Below, in pieces: positions 1 to 7,108 of a stretch of 64,000 bases of DNA. How positions within the stretch are numbered: position 1 is the first letter of the stretch; the number at the start of each line of letters is the position of its first letter. The notes under the pieces are model-generated. The model saw nothing but the letters and a program-made list of their open reading frames with translations, was not told the origin of the DNA and ran no database searches. Location: positions 6,324,001 to 6,388,000 of the forward strand of contig NZ_VIVK01000001.1 in NCBI RefSeq assembly GCF_007828865.1, in the 5' to 3' direction. Source of the stretch: Kribbella amoyensis (GTDB lineage: Bacteria; Actinomycetota; Actinomycetes; Propionibacteriales; Kribbellaceae). Made by a program: the position numbers and the translations under genes.

Positions 1-952
1 CCTGCACCCCGATGTCGGACTCGACGACAAGGGCAACGCCGTCGTCGTGTGGGCCGACGACCCGGACGGCAACGGGTACTACAACGTCCCGTACCGCGTC
101 GTGAACACGTCGGGCACCGTCACCGCGTCGGGCAACGCCAACAACAGCTCGACCGGTCAGCAGATCACCCCACGCGTCGCCGTCGACCCGGACGGCGCAC
201 CGGCGGGTGGGGCGGTCGCCTTCACCGTGGTGTGGGAGGACATCCAGACCGGCGCCCAGCCCGTGATCAAGGCGGCCGGGTTTACCGGACCGACGACCCG
301 GGCCTGGCAGGTCACCGCGTCGCAGGCGACCGGTCAGCACCACAATCCAGACGTGGCCGTGTCGGCTTCGGGTGACGCGGTGGTCGTCTGGGACGAGGAC
401 GGTGACGCCAACGCCTTCTACAACGTCGGCCTGATCCGGCTCGGCCGGATGAACGGCGCCGCGACGCTGTCCCGCCGGATCGCGAACGAGAACGGCGGTG
501 GCCAGCAGACCCACGCGACGGTGGCCGCCAACTTCACCGGCGACTTCGCGGTCGCGTGGGAGTCGGACCACACCGGGACGGCGGGCGCCTGGACCAGGAC
601 GTTCGACGCCGCCGGGGCCGCCCGCTTCGGCGACGTGGAAGTAGGGGCTGGAGGCAAGAATCCCGGCGTCGGCCTGGACGACCAGGCGAACACGGTCGTC
701 GGCTGGACCGTGCAGGCGACCGACCCTGCGACCGACCTGGACGTCTGGGTCCGCGGCTTCGGCCCCGACGGTACGGACGCGGGACGGTTGTCGGCGCAAC
801 AGCTGAGCCAGGCGACGGCCGGGCGGCAGGAGGAACTGGCCGTCGCGGTCTCGCCGTGGTCCGAGGTGGCGGTCGCGTACACCGACGACAACGACGGGAA
901 CACCTTCGACCAGGTGATCCTCGGGTCGGGCTTCGCCAACAACAGCTGGTGA
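1..952 (+). CDS. Secreted repeat protein, 5'-truncated (beta-propeller-like VVVW repeats)
   Basis: The reading frame is open from base 2, so the true start lies upstream of the window; an internal GTG at 47 is only a codon within it. The visible 316 residues hold about six diverged repeats of 45-55 residues, each with a core such as GNAVVVWADD, AFTVVWEDI, GDAVVVWDED, GDFAVAWESD or SEVAVAYTDD, preceded by a Pro/Val/Ala-rich strand (HPDVGLDD, TPRVAVDPDG, HNPDVAVSAS). Such repeats occur in large secreted actinobacterial proteins and are thought to form beta-propeller blades, with Asp-rich turns that may bind calcium. No catalytic motif is visible. It ends with FANNSW and is followed by a hairpin. 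Function unknown; extracellular location is inferred from the repeat type, since the signal peptide is outside the window. Confidence 0.75.
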   Translation, partial: LHPDVGLDDKGNAVVVWADDPDGNGYYNVPYRVVNTSGTVTASGNANNSSTGQQITPRVAVDPDGAPAGGAVAFTVVWEDIQTGAQPVIKAAGFTGPTTRAWQVTASQATGQHHNPDVAVSASGDAVVVWDEDGDANAFYNVGLIRLGRMNGAATLSRRIANENGGGQQTHATVAANFTGDFAVAWESDHTGTAGAWTRTFDAAGAARFGDVEVGAGGKNPGVGLDDQANTVVGWTVQATDPATDLDVWVRGFGPDGTDAGRLSAQQLSQATAGRQEELAVAVSPWSEVAVAYTDDNDGNTFDQVILGSGFANNSW

Positions 953-957
953 GCAGT

Positions 958-996
958 CGAGCCCAGCCCGGCCGGGATCCGGTCGAGCTGGGCTCG
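958..996. terminator. Hairpin terminator between convergent genes
   Basis: A perfect 10-bp inverted repeat (CGAGCCCAGC at 958-967 and GCTGGGCTCG at 987-996) with a GC-rich loop sits just after the stop of the repeat protein and before the stop of the convergent DUF5997 gene. There is no T tract, as is common in high-GC actinobacteria, so it may serve both genes. Confidence 0.55.
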
Positions 997-1020
997 CTCG
1001 TCGAGTCAGGGGCTGGTGCG

Positions 1021-1401
1021 TCAGGACTGCTCGCGCTGCTGCTCCTTGATCCGGGCCGCCTCCCGGCGGACCTCGGCCTGGGTCTCCCGCTCGTGCTCCA
1101 GCCAGTCCGGGTTCTCCGCCTTCAGCGCGTCGATCTCCTCGGTGGTCAGCGCCTCGGTGATCCCACCACGGGCCAGGCCGCTGATCGAGATGCCCAGCTT
1201 CGCCGCGACGACCTGACGAGGGTGCGGCCCGGTCCGGCGCAGCTCGCTCAGCCACTCCGGCGGATCGGCCTGCAGCGCATTCAGCTCGTCCCGCGAGACG
1301 ACGCCCTCCCGGAACTGCGCGGGAGTGGCCTCGAGGTACACGCCCAGCTTCTTCGCCGCGGTCGCGGGCTTCATCGTCTGGGAGCTCTTCTGCGACGTCA
1401 T
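1021..1401 (-). CDS. DUF5997 family protein
   Basis: A 126-residue cytoplasmic protein beginning MTSQKSSQTMKPATAAKKLG. It resembles the DUF5997 family: a Lys/Ala-rich start, then two similar helical segments (AKKLGVYLEATPAQFREG and AAKLGISISGLARGGITEAL), each followed by a DELNAL/EIDALK-like helix and a PPEWL/NPDWL motif. So the protein is an internal duplication of about 45 residues. The C-terminus is charged (EHERETQAEVRREAARIKEQ). The ATG at 1401 is chosen because the longer upstream frame runs antisense through the divergent LysR-like gene. In actinobacteria this family commonly sits head to head with a LysR substrate-domain protein, exactly as here, which suggests a shared role. The biochemical function is unknown. 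Confidence 0.8.
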   Translation of the reverse strand: MTSQKSSQTMKPATAAKKLGVYLEATPAQFREGVVSRDELNALQADPPEWLSELRRTGPHPRQVVAAKLGISISGLARGGITEALTTEEIDALKAENPDWLEHERETQAEVRREAARIKEQQREQS

Positions 1402-1506
1402 GGCGTCAGGGTATCGACTCCCCGCGCCCGCCCTGACCACAGCGGTCACCGCCGTCGCGGGCCACGCCGCGCCCCCGCGCCCGGTCACGGCGGGTAGCCT
1501 GGCCCG

Positions 1507-2220
1507 GTGACCGGCTCGGACGTACTGCCCCCGTCGTTCCGGCTCGGGTACGTGCCGGGCGTGACGCCGGCGAAGTGGGCGCGGATCTGGGCCGACCGGC
1601 TGCCGCGGACCCCGCTGGAGCTCGTCCAGGTCCCCTCCGCCGAGGCCGTCGCCCTGGTCCGCGGTGACGGCGCCGACGCGGTCCTGGTGCGCTTGCCGAT
1701 CGACCGGACCAGGTTGCACGCGATCCCGCTGTACACCGAGACCACGGTGGTCGTCGTACCGAAGGACCATCTGGTCACGGCGGCGGACGAGGTGAGCCTC
1801 GACGACCTGGCCGACGAGCTGATGCTGCACCCGCTCGACGACACCCTCGACTGGGCCGGACCACCCGGACGCGTGATCGACGACCGCCCCGCGACGACGG
1901 CGAGCGCGATCGAGATCGCCGCGGCCGGTACCGGGCTGCTCGTCGTACCGCAGTCGCTCGCCAGGCTGTACCACCGCAAGGACCTCACCTACCGGCCGAT
2001 CGTCGACGCGCCGCAGTCGAGTGTCGCGCTGTCCTGGCCGGAGGACGACACCGGCGAGCTGATGGAGCAGTTCATCGGCATCGTCCGCGGCCGGACCGTG
2101 AACAGCACCCGCGGCGCGACACCGCCGAAACCCAAGCAGGCCAGCAAAAAGGCACCTGCCGCGAAGAAGCAGTCAGCTCCCCGCGGCGCCAAACGCGGCA
2201 AGCCCCGCCGCCGCTCCTGA
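1507..2220 (+). CDS. LysR-type substrate-binding domain protein without HTH
   Basis: A 237-residue protein with a GTG start at 1507. Residues about 10-200 resemble the effector-binding domain of LysR regulators (RLGYVPGVTPAKW at the start, a VVVVPKDHLV strand, ASAIEIAAAGTGLLVVPQS hinge strand). There is no N-terminal helix-turn-helix, so it cannot bind DNA in the usual LysR way. The last 40 residues are a Lys/Arg/Pro/Ala tail (PKPKQASKKAPAAKK, then RGAKRGKPRRRS) that may contact nucleic acid or a partner. It is divergent from the DUF5997 gene with 105 bp between the starts. The pairing is conserved in actinobacteria as far as I know, but its ligand and output are not established. Confidence 0.8.
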   Translation: MTGSDVLPPSFRLGYVPGVTPAKWARIWADRLPRTPLELVQVPSAEAVALVRGDGADAVLVRLPIDRTRLHAIPLYTETTVVVVPKDHLVTAADEVSLDDLADELMLHPLDDTLDWAGPPGRVIDDRPATTASAIEIAAAGTGLLVVPQSLARLYHRKDLTYRPIVDAPQSSVALSWPEDDTGELMEQFIGIVRGRTVNSTRGATPPKPKQASKKAPAAKKQSAPRGAKRGKPRRRS

Positions 2221-2230
2221 CCAGGAGGTC

Positions 2231-4273
2231 CTAGGACCGACTCGCGGCACCGGTGAGGTGTTCGGCGATCCGGAGCGCGCCGGCCAGGACGGTGAGGACC
2301 GGGTTCACGCCGCCGTTCGTCACGTGCACCGACGCATCCGCGATCCGTACGTTGTCGTGTCCCCACACCCGCCCGAACGGGTCGGTCACCGAGCTCGCCG
2401 GATCGTCCCCCATCCGGCAACTCCCGGCCTGGTGCTGCCCCACACTCGGACGCCCCGTCGACCCCACCCCAGAGACCGCCGTACGCACCGCGCCGGCCGC
2501 CTCCAGCCACTGCCGCGCCTTCTCACTCATGTATTCCTGCGCGCGCACGTCCTCGGCATGAATCGATCCGCTCAGCACCACCACCGGATTGCCGAACCGG
2601 TCTCGCACCCCAGGATCCACCCGGACCCGCGACTCCGCCGACGTGACCTCCTGGATCGGCCCCACCACCCGCAGCATCCGCCGGGCCGACTCCCGCATCG
2701 CTCGCTTCCCGGCCGCACCCGCGACGGGGATCAACCCGGCCGACGTCAGGTAGTCGTACGTCGCGGCCGGCGTCGGTACGAACTCGTTCGCGAGCATCCC
2801 GCCGCCGACGATCCCGTCGTTGCCGTGCCGGAAGTCGCAGGTCGCGATCGACACCCCGGGCCCGACCAGATCGGCCACCTCGTCGTCGAACAGCCCCACA
2901 GCTCCCGCGTACACGTGCGCCTGCAGATAGCGGCCGACCTGGTCCTGATTGTTGCCCAGTCCCCCTGGTTCGCGCTCGTTCGCGGAGTTCAGCAGAAGTC
3001 GTGGCGTCTCGGTCGCGCCGGCCGCGATCACTACTTCGCCGCAATCGACGGTCCCCCGCCAGACCTGACCGTCGTCCAGCAACGCGACCAGGGCTACTCC
3101 GACGACGCGACCGCGTTCATCGGTGACCAGGCGTTCGACGGTCGTCTCGGTGACCAGCGAACACCGGCCCGTCGCGAGCGCGGCCGGCAAGGCCGTGTTG
3201 TGGGTGCCCGACTTGGCCTCGACCGGGCACGCGAACCCGACGCACTGCCCGCACCGCACGCAGCCCGAGCGGCCTTGGTAGTCCACCGAGTTGATCAGCA
3301 GCGGCGGGTCCAACGTCCCCCAGCCGAGTCGGTCCGCCGCGTCGGCCAACCGGCCGGCCGCCTCGGTCCGCGGCATGGGGGCCATCGGCAACGGAATCGA
3401 CCGCGGCCCGTGCCACGGATCCACCCCGCCCCCGCTCACCCCGAACCGCTGCTCGGCCAGGCTGTAGTACGGCTCCAGGTCGGCATAGCTGATCGGCCAG
3501 TCCGCGAGCGCGCTGCCCACCGGTACGCCGTAGGTGCTCGCCATCGCGAAGTCGCGCGGCACGAACCGCCAGGCCTGCGCGCCGTACACCCTGGTCCCGC
3601 CGCCGACCGTGAAGGCGTTGTTGCCCCACCCGTCGTCCGGCGGCAACACCCGGTACGGCGTCCCGTCCGCCACCGCGATCCGCGGCCGCCCGTGCGGGTC
3701 CGGATCGGTGAGCGCGGGCAACCCGGCCACCGACCGGGGATTGCGCAGGTGATCCCGAGCCAGCGAACCCGTCGACGGGTACCGCCCGGTCTCCACCACC
3801 AGGACCGACCGCCCGGACTCGGCCAGCACCTGAGCCGCGGCTCCACCACCAGCACCTGACCCGACCACGACACAGTCGTACCGCCCGGCCAACGCACCAC
3901 GCGGCGTCGTGGTCAGCTCGGTCTCGACCTCATTCCACGTCCCCGCGACGTCAGGCTGCCACCCCACCATCTTCCAGGCAGGCGGCAGCTCCCCGTCATA
4001 CCCGTCCCCGGCATAGAACCCCTGCGCCACAAGGCGAACCAGCCAAGCCCCATCCCGGTCAGGCAGCACATCGTCGAGCACCGGATCATCCCCGGCCACC
4101 GCGAGCGCACGCACCACCCGCGACAACCAGTCCGGCCGATCCACCCCGACAACCCGCTCGACAAACCCGACCACCCCCGCCTCACCAGCAGAAGGAAAGT
4201 CGTCAGCCGGCACCACCAGATCGGCGAGCCGGGTCAGAATGTCGCGCTGCTGCCGGGTGAGCTGATCCTGCAT
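2231..4273 (-). CDS. GMC-family oxidoreductase with N-terminal gluconate-dehydrogenase-subunit-3-like domain
   Basis: A 680-residue FAD enzyme. Residues about 1-115 resemble the small gluconate 2-dehydrogenase subunit 3 (LTRQQRDILTRLADLVVPAD). A Rossmann FAD motif (VVVGSGAGGGAAAQVLAESG) lies near residues 134-153, and the C-terminal GMC signature (GSCRMGD, then NPVLTVLAGALRIAEHL) ends the protein. A cysteine cluster CVRCGQCVGFACP falls in the middle, as in the gluconate/sorbitol dehydrogenase branch. Family members oxidise alcohols or sugars. The ATG at 4273 begins MQDQLTRQQ; it lies 5 bp after the stop of the upstream UBP zinc-finger gene, so the two probably form one operon. No Tat signal is visible at this start. 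Substrate unknown. Confidence 0.85.
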   Translation of the reverse strand: MQDQLTRQQRDILTRLADLVVPADDFPSAGEAGVVGFVERVVGVDRPDWLSRVVRALAVAGDDPVLDDVLPDRDGAWLVRLVAQGFYAGDGYDGELPPAWKMVGWQPDVAGTWNEVETELTTTPRGALAGRYDCVVVGSGAGGGAAAQVLAESGRSVLVVETGRYPSTGSLARDHLRNPRSVAGLPALTDPDPHGRPRIAVADGTPYRVLPPDDGWGNNAFTVGGGTRVYGAQAWRFVPRDFAMASTYGVPVGSALADWPISYADLEPYYSLAEQRFGVSGGGVDPWHGPRSIPLPMAPMPRTEAAGRLADAADRLGWGTLDPPLLINSVDYQGRSGCVRCGQCVGFACPVEAKSGTHNTALPAALATGRCSLVTETTVERLVTDERGRVVGVALVALLDDGQVWRGTVDCGEVVIAAGATETPRLLLNSANEREPGGLGNNQDQVGRYLQAHVYAGAVGLFDDEVADLVGPGVSIATCDFRHGNDGIVGGGMLANEFVPTPAATYDYLTSAGLIPVAGAAGKRAMRESARRMLRVVGPIQEVTSAESRVRVDPGVRDRFGNPVVVLSGSIHAEDVRAQEYMSEKARQWLEAAGAVRTAVSGVGSTGRPSVGQHQAGSCRMGDDPASSVTDPFGRVWGHDNVRIADASVHVTNGGVNPVLTVLAGALRIAEHLTGAASRS

Positions 4274-4278
4274 GCCGG

Positions 4279-4632
4279 TCAGCGGTTGATGTGTTGGGTC
4301 CAGTCGGTGGGGACCCTGCCGTCGGGGCCGGGGGTCGGCTGGTCGTCCGGGTGGGCCTGGGGTGGGGCCAGGGCCGGGCCTTCCAGGACGTCGCCGGTCT
4401 CGTAGTCGTAGAACCAGTCCTCGCCCGGCTCGAAGCTCTGGATATAGCGGTGCCCGGTCTCGCGGTTGTGCGCCGTCGCGTGCTGGGCCGGCGAGGTGTC
4501 GCAGCACCCGATGTGGCCGCACTCAGCGCAGCGACGGAGGTGGACCCACCAGCCCGGCGGCTGGGCGCTGTCGCAGTCGGCGCAGCCGCTGCCGCTCGGC
4601 GCTACGTTCGGATCGATGCCCGCAGTGGTCAT
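4279..4632 (-). CDS. UBP-type zinc finger protein
   Basis: A 117-residue protein. It carries a compact Cys/His array (CADCDSAQPPGWWVHLRRC, CAECGHIGCCD, QHATAHNRETGHRYIQSFEPG) that matches the UBP/BUZ zinc finger, followed by the usual WFYDYETGDVLEGP strand. In eukaryotes this fold binds the ubiquitin C-terminus; the bacterial proteins are stand-alone and their ligand is not known. The ATG at 4632 is used; a GTG two codons earlier is possible. It is translated just ahead of the GMC oxidoreductase (5-bp gap), which suggests co-expression, although no direct functional link is evident. Confidence 0.85.
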   Translation of the reverse strand: MTTAGIDPNVAPSGSGCADCDSAQPPGWWVHLRRCAECGHIGCCDTSPAQHATAHNRETGHRYIQSFEPGEDWFYDYETGDVLEGPALAPPQAHPDDQPTPGPDGRVPTDWTQHINR

Positions 4633-4774
4633 GGTCACCCCTCGCGACTGGGGCCGGCCCCACGGCCGCCCGTGCCGGTCATTGCGCTCATCCTGGCAGG
4701 TCCCCCACGGACCGCGGCAACCAGGTATCCATCCCTCGGCCGGCCCGACGACCAGCGCTCGGACGTAGTCGGCG

Positions 4775-4821
4775 CTTGCAACTAGCCCGCGCCTGCAACT
4801 ATTGTCCAAGCCGGTAGTTGT
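4775..4821 (+). promoter_or_regulatory. Promoter and repeated TGCAACTA operator before the MFS gene
   Basis: TGCAACTA occurs at 4777-4784 and 4794-4801, and its inverted form TAGTTG at 4815-4820. A plausible promoter overlaps them: -35 TTGCAA (4776-4781), 18-bp spacer, -10 TATTGT (4800-4805). The layout suits a MarR/HxlR-like repressor of the efflux gene that starts at 4847, but no such regulator lies in the window. Confidence 0.45.
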
Positions 4822-4846
4822 CGTCACCAGCTGAAGGGAAACTGTC

Positions 4847-6034
4847 ATGCCGCTCGCTCTGCTCGCGCTGGCCATCGGCGCGTTCGGGATCGGCACCACC
4901 GAGTTCGTGATCGCGGGCCTGCTGCCCGAGGTGGCCACCGACTTCGGGGTCTCGATCCCGGCCGCCGGCTGGCTGATCACCGGGTACGCCCTCGGCGTCG
5001 CGGCCGGCGCGGTGCCGATGACGGCGCTTGGCAACCGGATGCGGCGCAAAAACCTGCTGATGGTCCTGATGGTCGTCTTCATCGCCGGGAACGTGCTGTC
5101 CGCCCTCGCCCCGGCGTACGGCGTGATGCTGCTCGGCCGGATCGTCGCCGCCCTCTGCCACGGCGCCTTCTTCGGGGTCGGCGCGGTGGTCGCGTCCGAC
5201 CTGGTGAAGCCGGAGAAGAAGGCGAGCGCGATCGCGCTGATGTTCACCGGGCTGACCGTCGCCAACGTGCTCGGCGTCCCGCTGGGGACGTTCATCGGCC
5301 AGGGCTTCGGCTGGCGCGCGACCTTCTGGGTGGTCGCCGGACTCGGCGTGATCGGCCTGGTCGGGATCGCCACCCTGGTACCGAACGCGCCGCGGGTCGC
5401 GGGTGCCCGGCTGGCCGCGGAGTTCGCGGTGTTCCGGAGTGTGCGGGTCTGGCTCGCGGTCGGGATGACGGTCCTCGGCTTCGGCGGTGTGTTCGCCTCG
5501 TTCACGTACGTCGCGCCGATGATGACCGAGGTCGCCGGACTCCCCGAGGGCGCGATCAGCTGGCTGCTCGTCCTGTTCGGTCTCGGCATGGTGTTCGGCA
5601 ACCTGCTCGGCGGCCGGTTCGCCGATCGCGCCCTGATGCCCACCCTGTACGGCGCACTGGCAGCGCTCGGGCTGGTCCTGACCGCCTTCGGTTTCACCGC
5701 GCATGCCGCGGTCCCGGCGATCGTCACGCTGTTCTTCCTCGGCGGCTTCGGCTTCGCGACCACGCCGGCCCTGCAGATGCGGACTCTGGCCAGCGCGTCG
5801 GCGGCACCGACCGTGGCGTCCGCGGTCAACATCGGCGCGTTCAACCTGGGCAACGCACTGGCCGCCTGGCTCGGCGGTGTGGTGATCTCGGCCGGCTACG
5901 GGTACGCGGCCACCAACTGGGTCGGCGCCGCGATGGCCTTCCTCGCGCTGAGCCTGGCCGTCGTTTCCGGCGCGCTCGACCGCCGCCACTCCCCCACGAC
6001 GCCACAGTCGCTGGAGCTCACGCCCACCCACTGA
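4847..6034 (+). CDS. MFS transporter, DHA1-type drug efflux (AraJ/Cmx-like)
   Basis: A 395-residue membrane protein with about 12 hydrophobic helices and almost no N-terminal extension. The opening ALAIGAFGIGTTEFVIAGLL and the loop after helix 2 (MTALGNRMRRKNLLM) are typical of the DHA1 proton antiporters grouped with AraJ, YdhP and actinobacterial chloramphenicol exporters. Motif GRIVAALCHGAFFGVG in helix 4 and the proline/glycine-rich TVANVLGVPLGTFIGQ in helix 5 (motif C-like) support export rather than uptake. A GAAGGGA ribosome site precedes the ATG by 7 bp. The gene is divergent from the UBP-GMC operon and ends at a strong hairpin. The substrate cannot be told from sequence. Confidence 0.85.
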   Translation: MPLALLALAIGAFGIGTTEFVIAGLLPEVATDFGVSIPAAGWLITGYALGVAAGAVPMTALGNRMRRKNLLMVLMVVFIAGNVLSALAPAYGVMLLGRIVAALCHGAFFGVGAVVASDLVKPEKKASAIALMFTGLTVANVLGVPLGTFIGQGFGWRATFWVVAGLGVIGLVGIATLVPNAPRVAGARLAAEFAVFRSVRVWLAVGMTVLGFGGVFASFTYVAPMMTEVAGLPEGAISWLLVLFGLGMVFGNLLGGRFADRALMPTLYGALAALGLVLTAFGFTAHAAVPAIVTLFFLGGFGFATTPALQMRTLASASAAPTVASAVNIGAFNLGNALAAWLGGVVISAGYGYAATNWVGAAMAFLALSLAVVSGALDRRHSPTTPQSLELTPTH

Positions 6035-6041
6035 TCCCACG

Positions 6042-6079
6042 AGAGAGCCGCAGCATCCTGTCGAATGCTGCGGCTCTCT
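6042..6079. terminator. Bidirectional intrinsic terminator
   Basis: A perfect 15-bp inverted repeat (AGAGAGCCGCAGCAT at 6042-6056 with ATGCTGCGGCTCTCT at 6065-6079) with an 8-base loop lies between the convergent MFS gene and the mycothiol-dependent enzyme gene. It is the clearest terminator in the first 10 kb. Confidence 0.85.
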
Positions 6080-6087
6080 GTTGTCCG

Positions 6088-6879
6088 TCAGTACCCGGGG
6101 AAGACGCGGCGCAGGTCGTCCAGCGTGACCTTCGCGCTCGTGAGTTCGACCGAAGCCGGCGTGTACTTCGCACCATGGCGGCCGGTGACGAGGCGGACGA
6201 AGTACTCGGTCGGCACCACGAGTACGCCGTCGGCCGTCGCCGAGGTCTCGGTCACCGCGACCGTGTCCGTGATGGCCAAGCCGAAGGTACGGGCCGGCTC
6301 GGTGGTCTCGACCGCCAGCGTGACGTCGCCGTCGAGCTGGTCGGCCTTTCCCGCGAAGCCGAGCAGGCTACCGACGGCGTCGGCCAGGAGCTCGGTCGCC
6401 TCCGGCGCGACCGTGGCATCGGCGTCGAACGCGACCCGGACATCCCAGCTGTGCAGCGCGAACTCGGTCAGCCGCATCGCCGCCGCGGCGCCCACGTCCA
6501 GCGGCTGCGGGAAGAAGCCGAAGTCGATCCGCAGGTCGGCGACCTGCTGCTCGTCCAGGCCTTCGAACAGCTGGAGCAGCTTCTCGTTCGCGGCGAGGAA
6601 CGAGGTCGCCTGGTCGGCCGGGGTCATCGCGTCCCAGCGGGCCCAGGTCGCCTGGTTGAACTCGGCGCCCGGATTCCCGGTGCCGGCGATCGCGCCCTCG
6701 ACGACGGCGAGGTTGATCTCCGCGCCGCTGCCGAGGTGGCTGAGCACCTGCGCGACGGTCCACTCGGCCGCACCGGACGGGCGGACGAGGTCGTCCGGCC
6801 GGAGCCGGCCGACGAGGGTGGCGAGCTGGTCGTAGCCGGTCCGAAGGGCGCCGATGGCGCGGTCGGCCTGAGTGGTCAT
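6088..6879 (-). CDS. Maleylpyruvate isomerase family mycothiol-dependent enzyme
   Basis: A 263-residue cytoplasmic protein with the DinB-like four-helix N-terminal domain of the MDMPI family (YDQLATLVGRLRPDDLVRPS, then GAAEWTVAQVLSHLGSGAEI) and the conserved later block EFALHSWDVRVAFD. The three metal-ligand positions of the family are represented by His49-like (SHLGS), a glutamate in the first half and His in ALHSWDVR. The C-terminal half is the small alpha/beta domain. Members use mycothiol as cofactor, in line with an actinobacterial host; substrates vary and are mostly unknown. The ATG at 6879 follows a GGGAG ribosome site. It lies downstream of the ancestral aldehyde dehydrogenase terminator. 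Confidence 0.8.
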   Translation of the reverse strand: MTTQADRAIGALRTGYDQLATLVGRLRPDDLVRPSGAAEWTVAQVLSHLGSGAEINLAVVEGAIAGTGNPGAEFNQATWARWDAMTPADQATSFLAANEKLLQLFEGLDEQQVADLRIDFGFFPQPLDVGAAAAMRLTEFALHSWDVRVAFDADATVAPEATELLADAVGSLLGFAGKADQLDGDVTLAVETTEPARTFGLAITDTVAVTETSATADGVLVVPTEYFVRLVTGRHGAKYTPASVELTSAKVTLDDLRRVFPGY

Positions 6880-6962
6880 CAACTGTCTCCCGGGAAGCTG
6901 GATGAACGTTCAGCTACCTCAGCACCCGACGGGCCCGAATCCTTCCCGGCCGGCCAAAAGTA

Positions 6963-6992
6963 GCGGGCGGAGCCGCTCACCGGCCCCGCCCG
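6963..6992 (-). terminator. Hairpin following the displaced aldehyde dehydrogenase 3' end
   Basis: GCGGGCGG (6963-6970) pairs with CCGCCCGC (6985-6992), with an inner GCCG/CGGC extension. Read on the minus strand, it is followed by TACTTTTGG. It lies directly after the orphan MNKKSIRL-stop remnant at 6999-7025, where a terminator for the original dehydrogenase gene would be expected. Confidence 0.55.
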
Positions 6993-6998
6993 CCGCCT

Positions 6999-7025
6999 CA
7001 CAACCGGATCGACTTCTTGTTCATG
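6999..7025 (-). pseudogene. 3'-end remnant of aldehyde dehydrogenase (MNKKSIRL stop)
   Basis: On the minus strand these 27 bases read ATG AAC AAG AAG TCG ATC CGG TTG TGA, which encodes MNKKSIRL and a stop. This is exactly the C-terminus of the aldehyde dehydrogenase at 9293-10651. The last codons differ only synonymously (CGG TTG TGA here, CGC CTG TAA there). No other dehydrogenase sequence is attached; the bases further upstream on the minus strand are unrelated. The remnant is best explained as the original gene tail, displaced by an insertion at the gene's 3' end. Confidence 0.7.
7005..7025. repeat. Candidate att site, distal copy (21-bp direct repeat)
   Basis: These 21 bases (CGGATCGACTTC, then TTGTTCATG) are identical to 9300-9320, which is inside the 3' end of the aldehyde dehydrogenase gene. 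The two copies bound about 2.3 kb carrying the XRE regulator and small ORFs. This is the pattern left by site-specific integration into a gene's 3' end. Confidence 0.6.
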
Positions 7026-7040
7026 CATTGGTCGGAACCA

Positions 7041-7051
7041 GGACGGAACAG
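7041..7051 (+). repeat. Candidate arm-type repeat, left
   Basis: GGACGGAACAG, with an identical copy at 9274-9284. Each copy lies 15 bp from the nearer 21-bp core repeat, on its inner side. This could be an integrase or excisionase arm site, or a second short repeat. Confidence 0.35.
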
Positions 7052-7108
7052 AATCGGGTCCCGACCAGGAGCACCTGGCCGGGGCCATCTGCCTCACGGC
7101 AACCTGTC

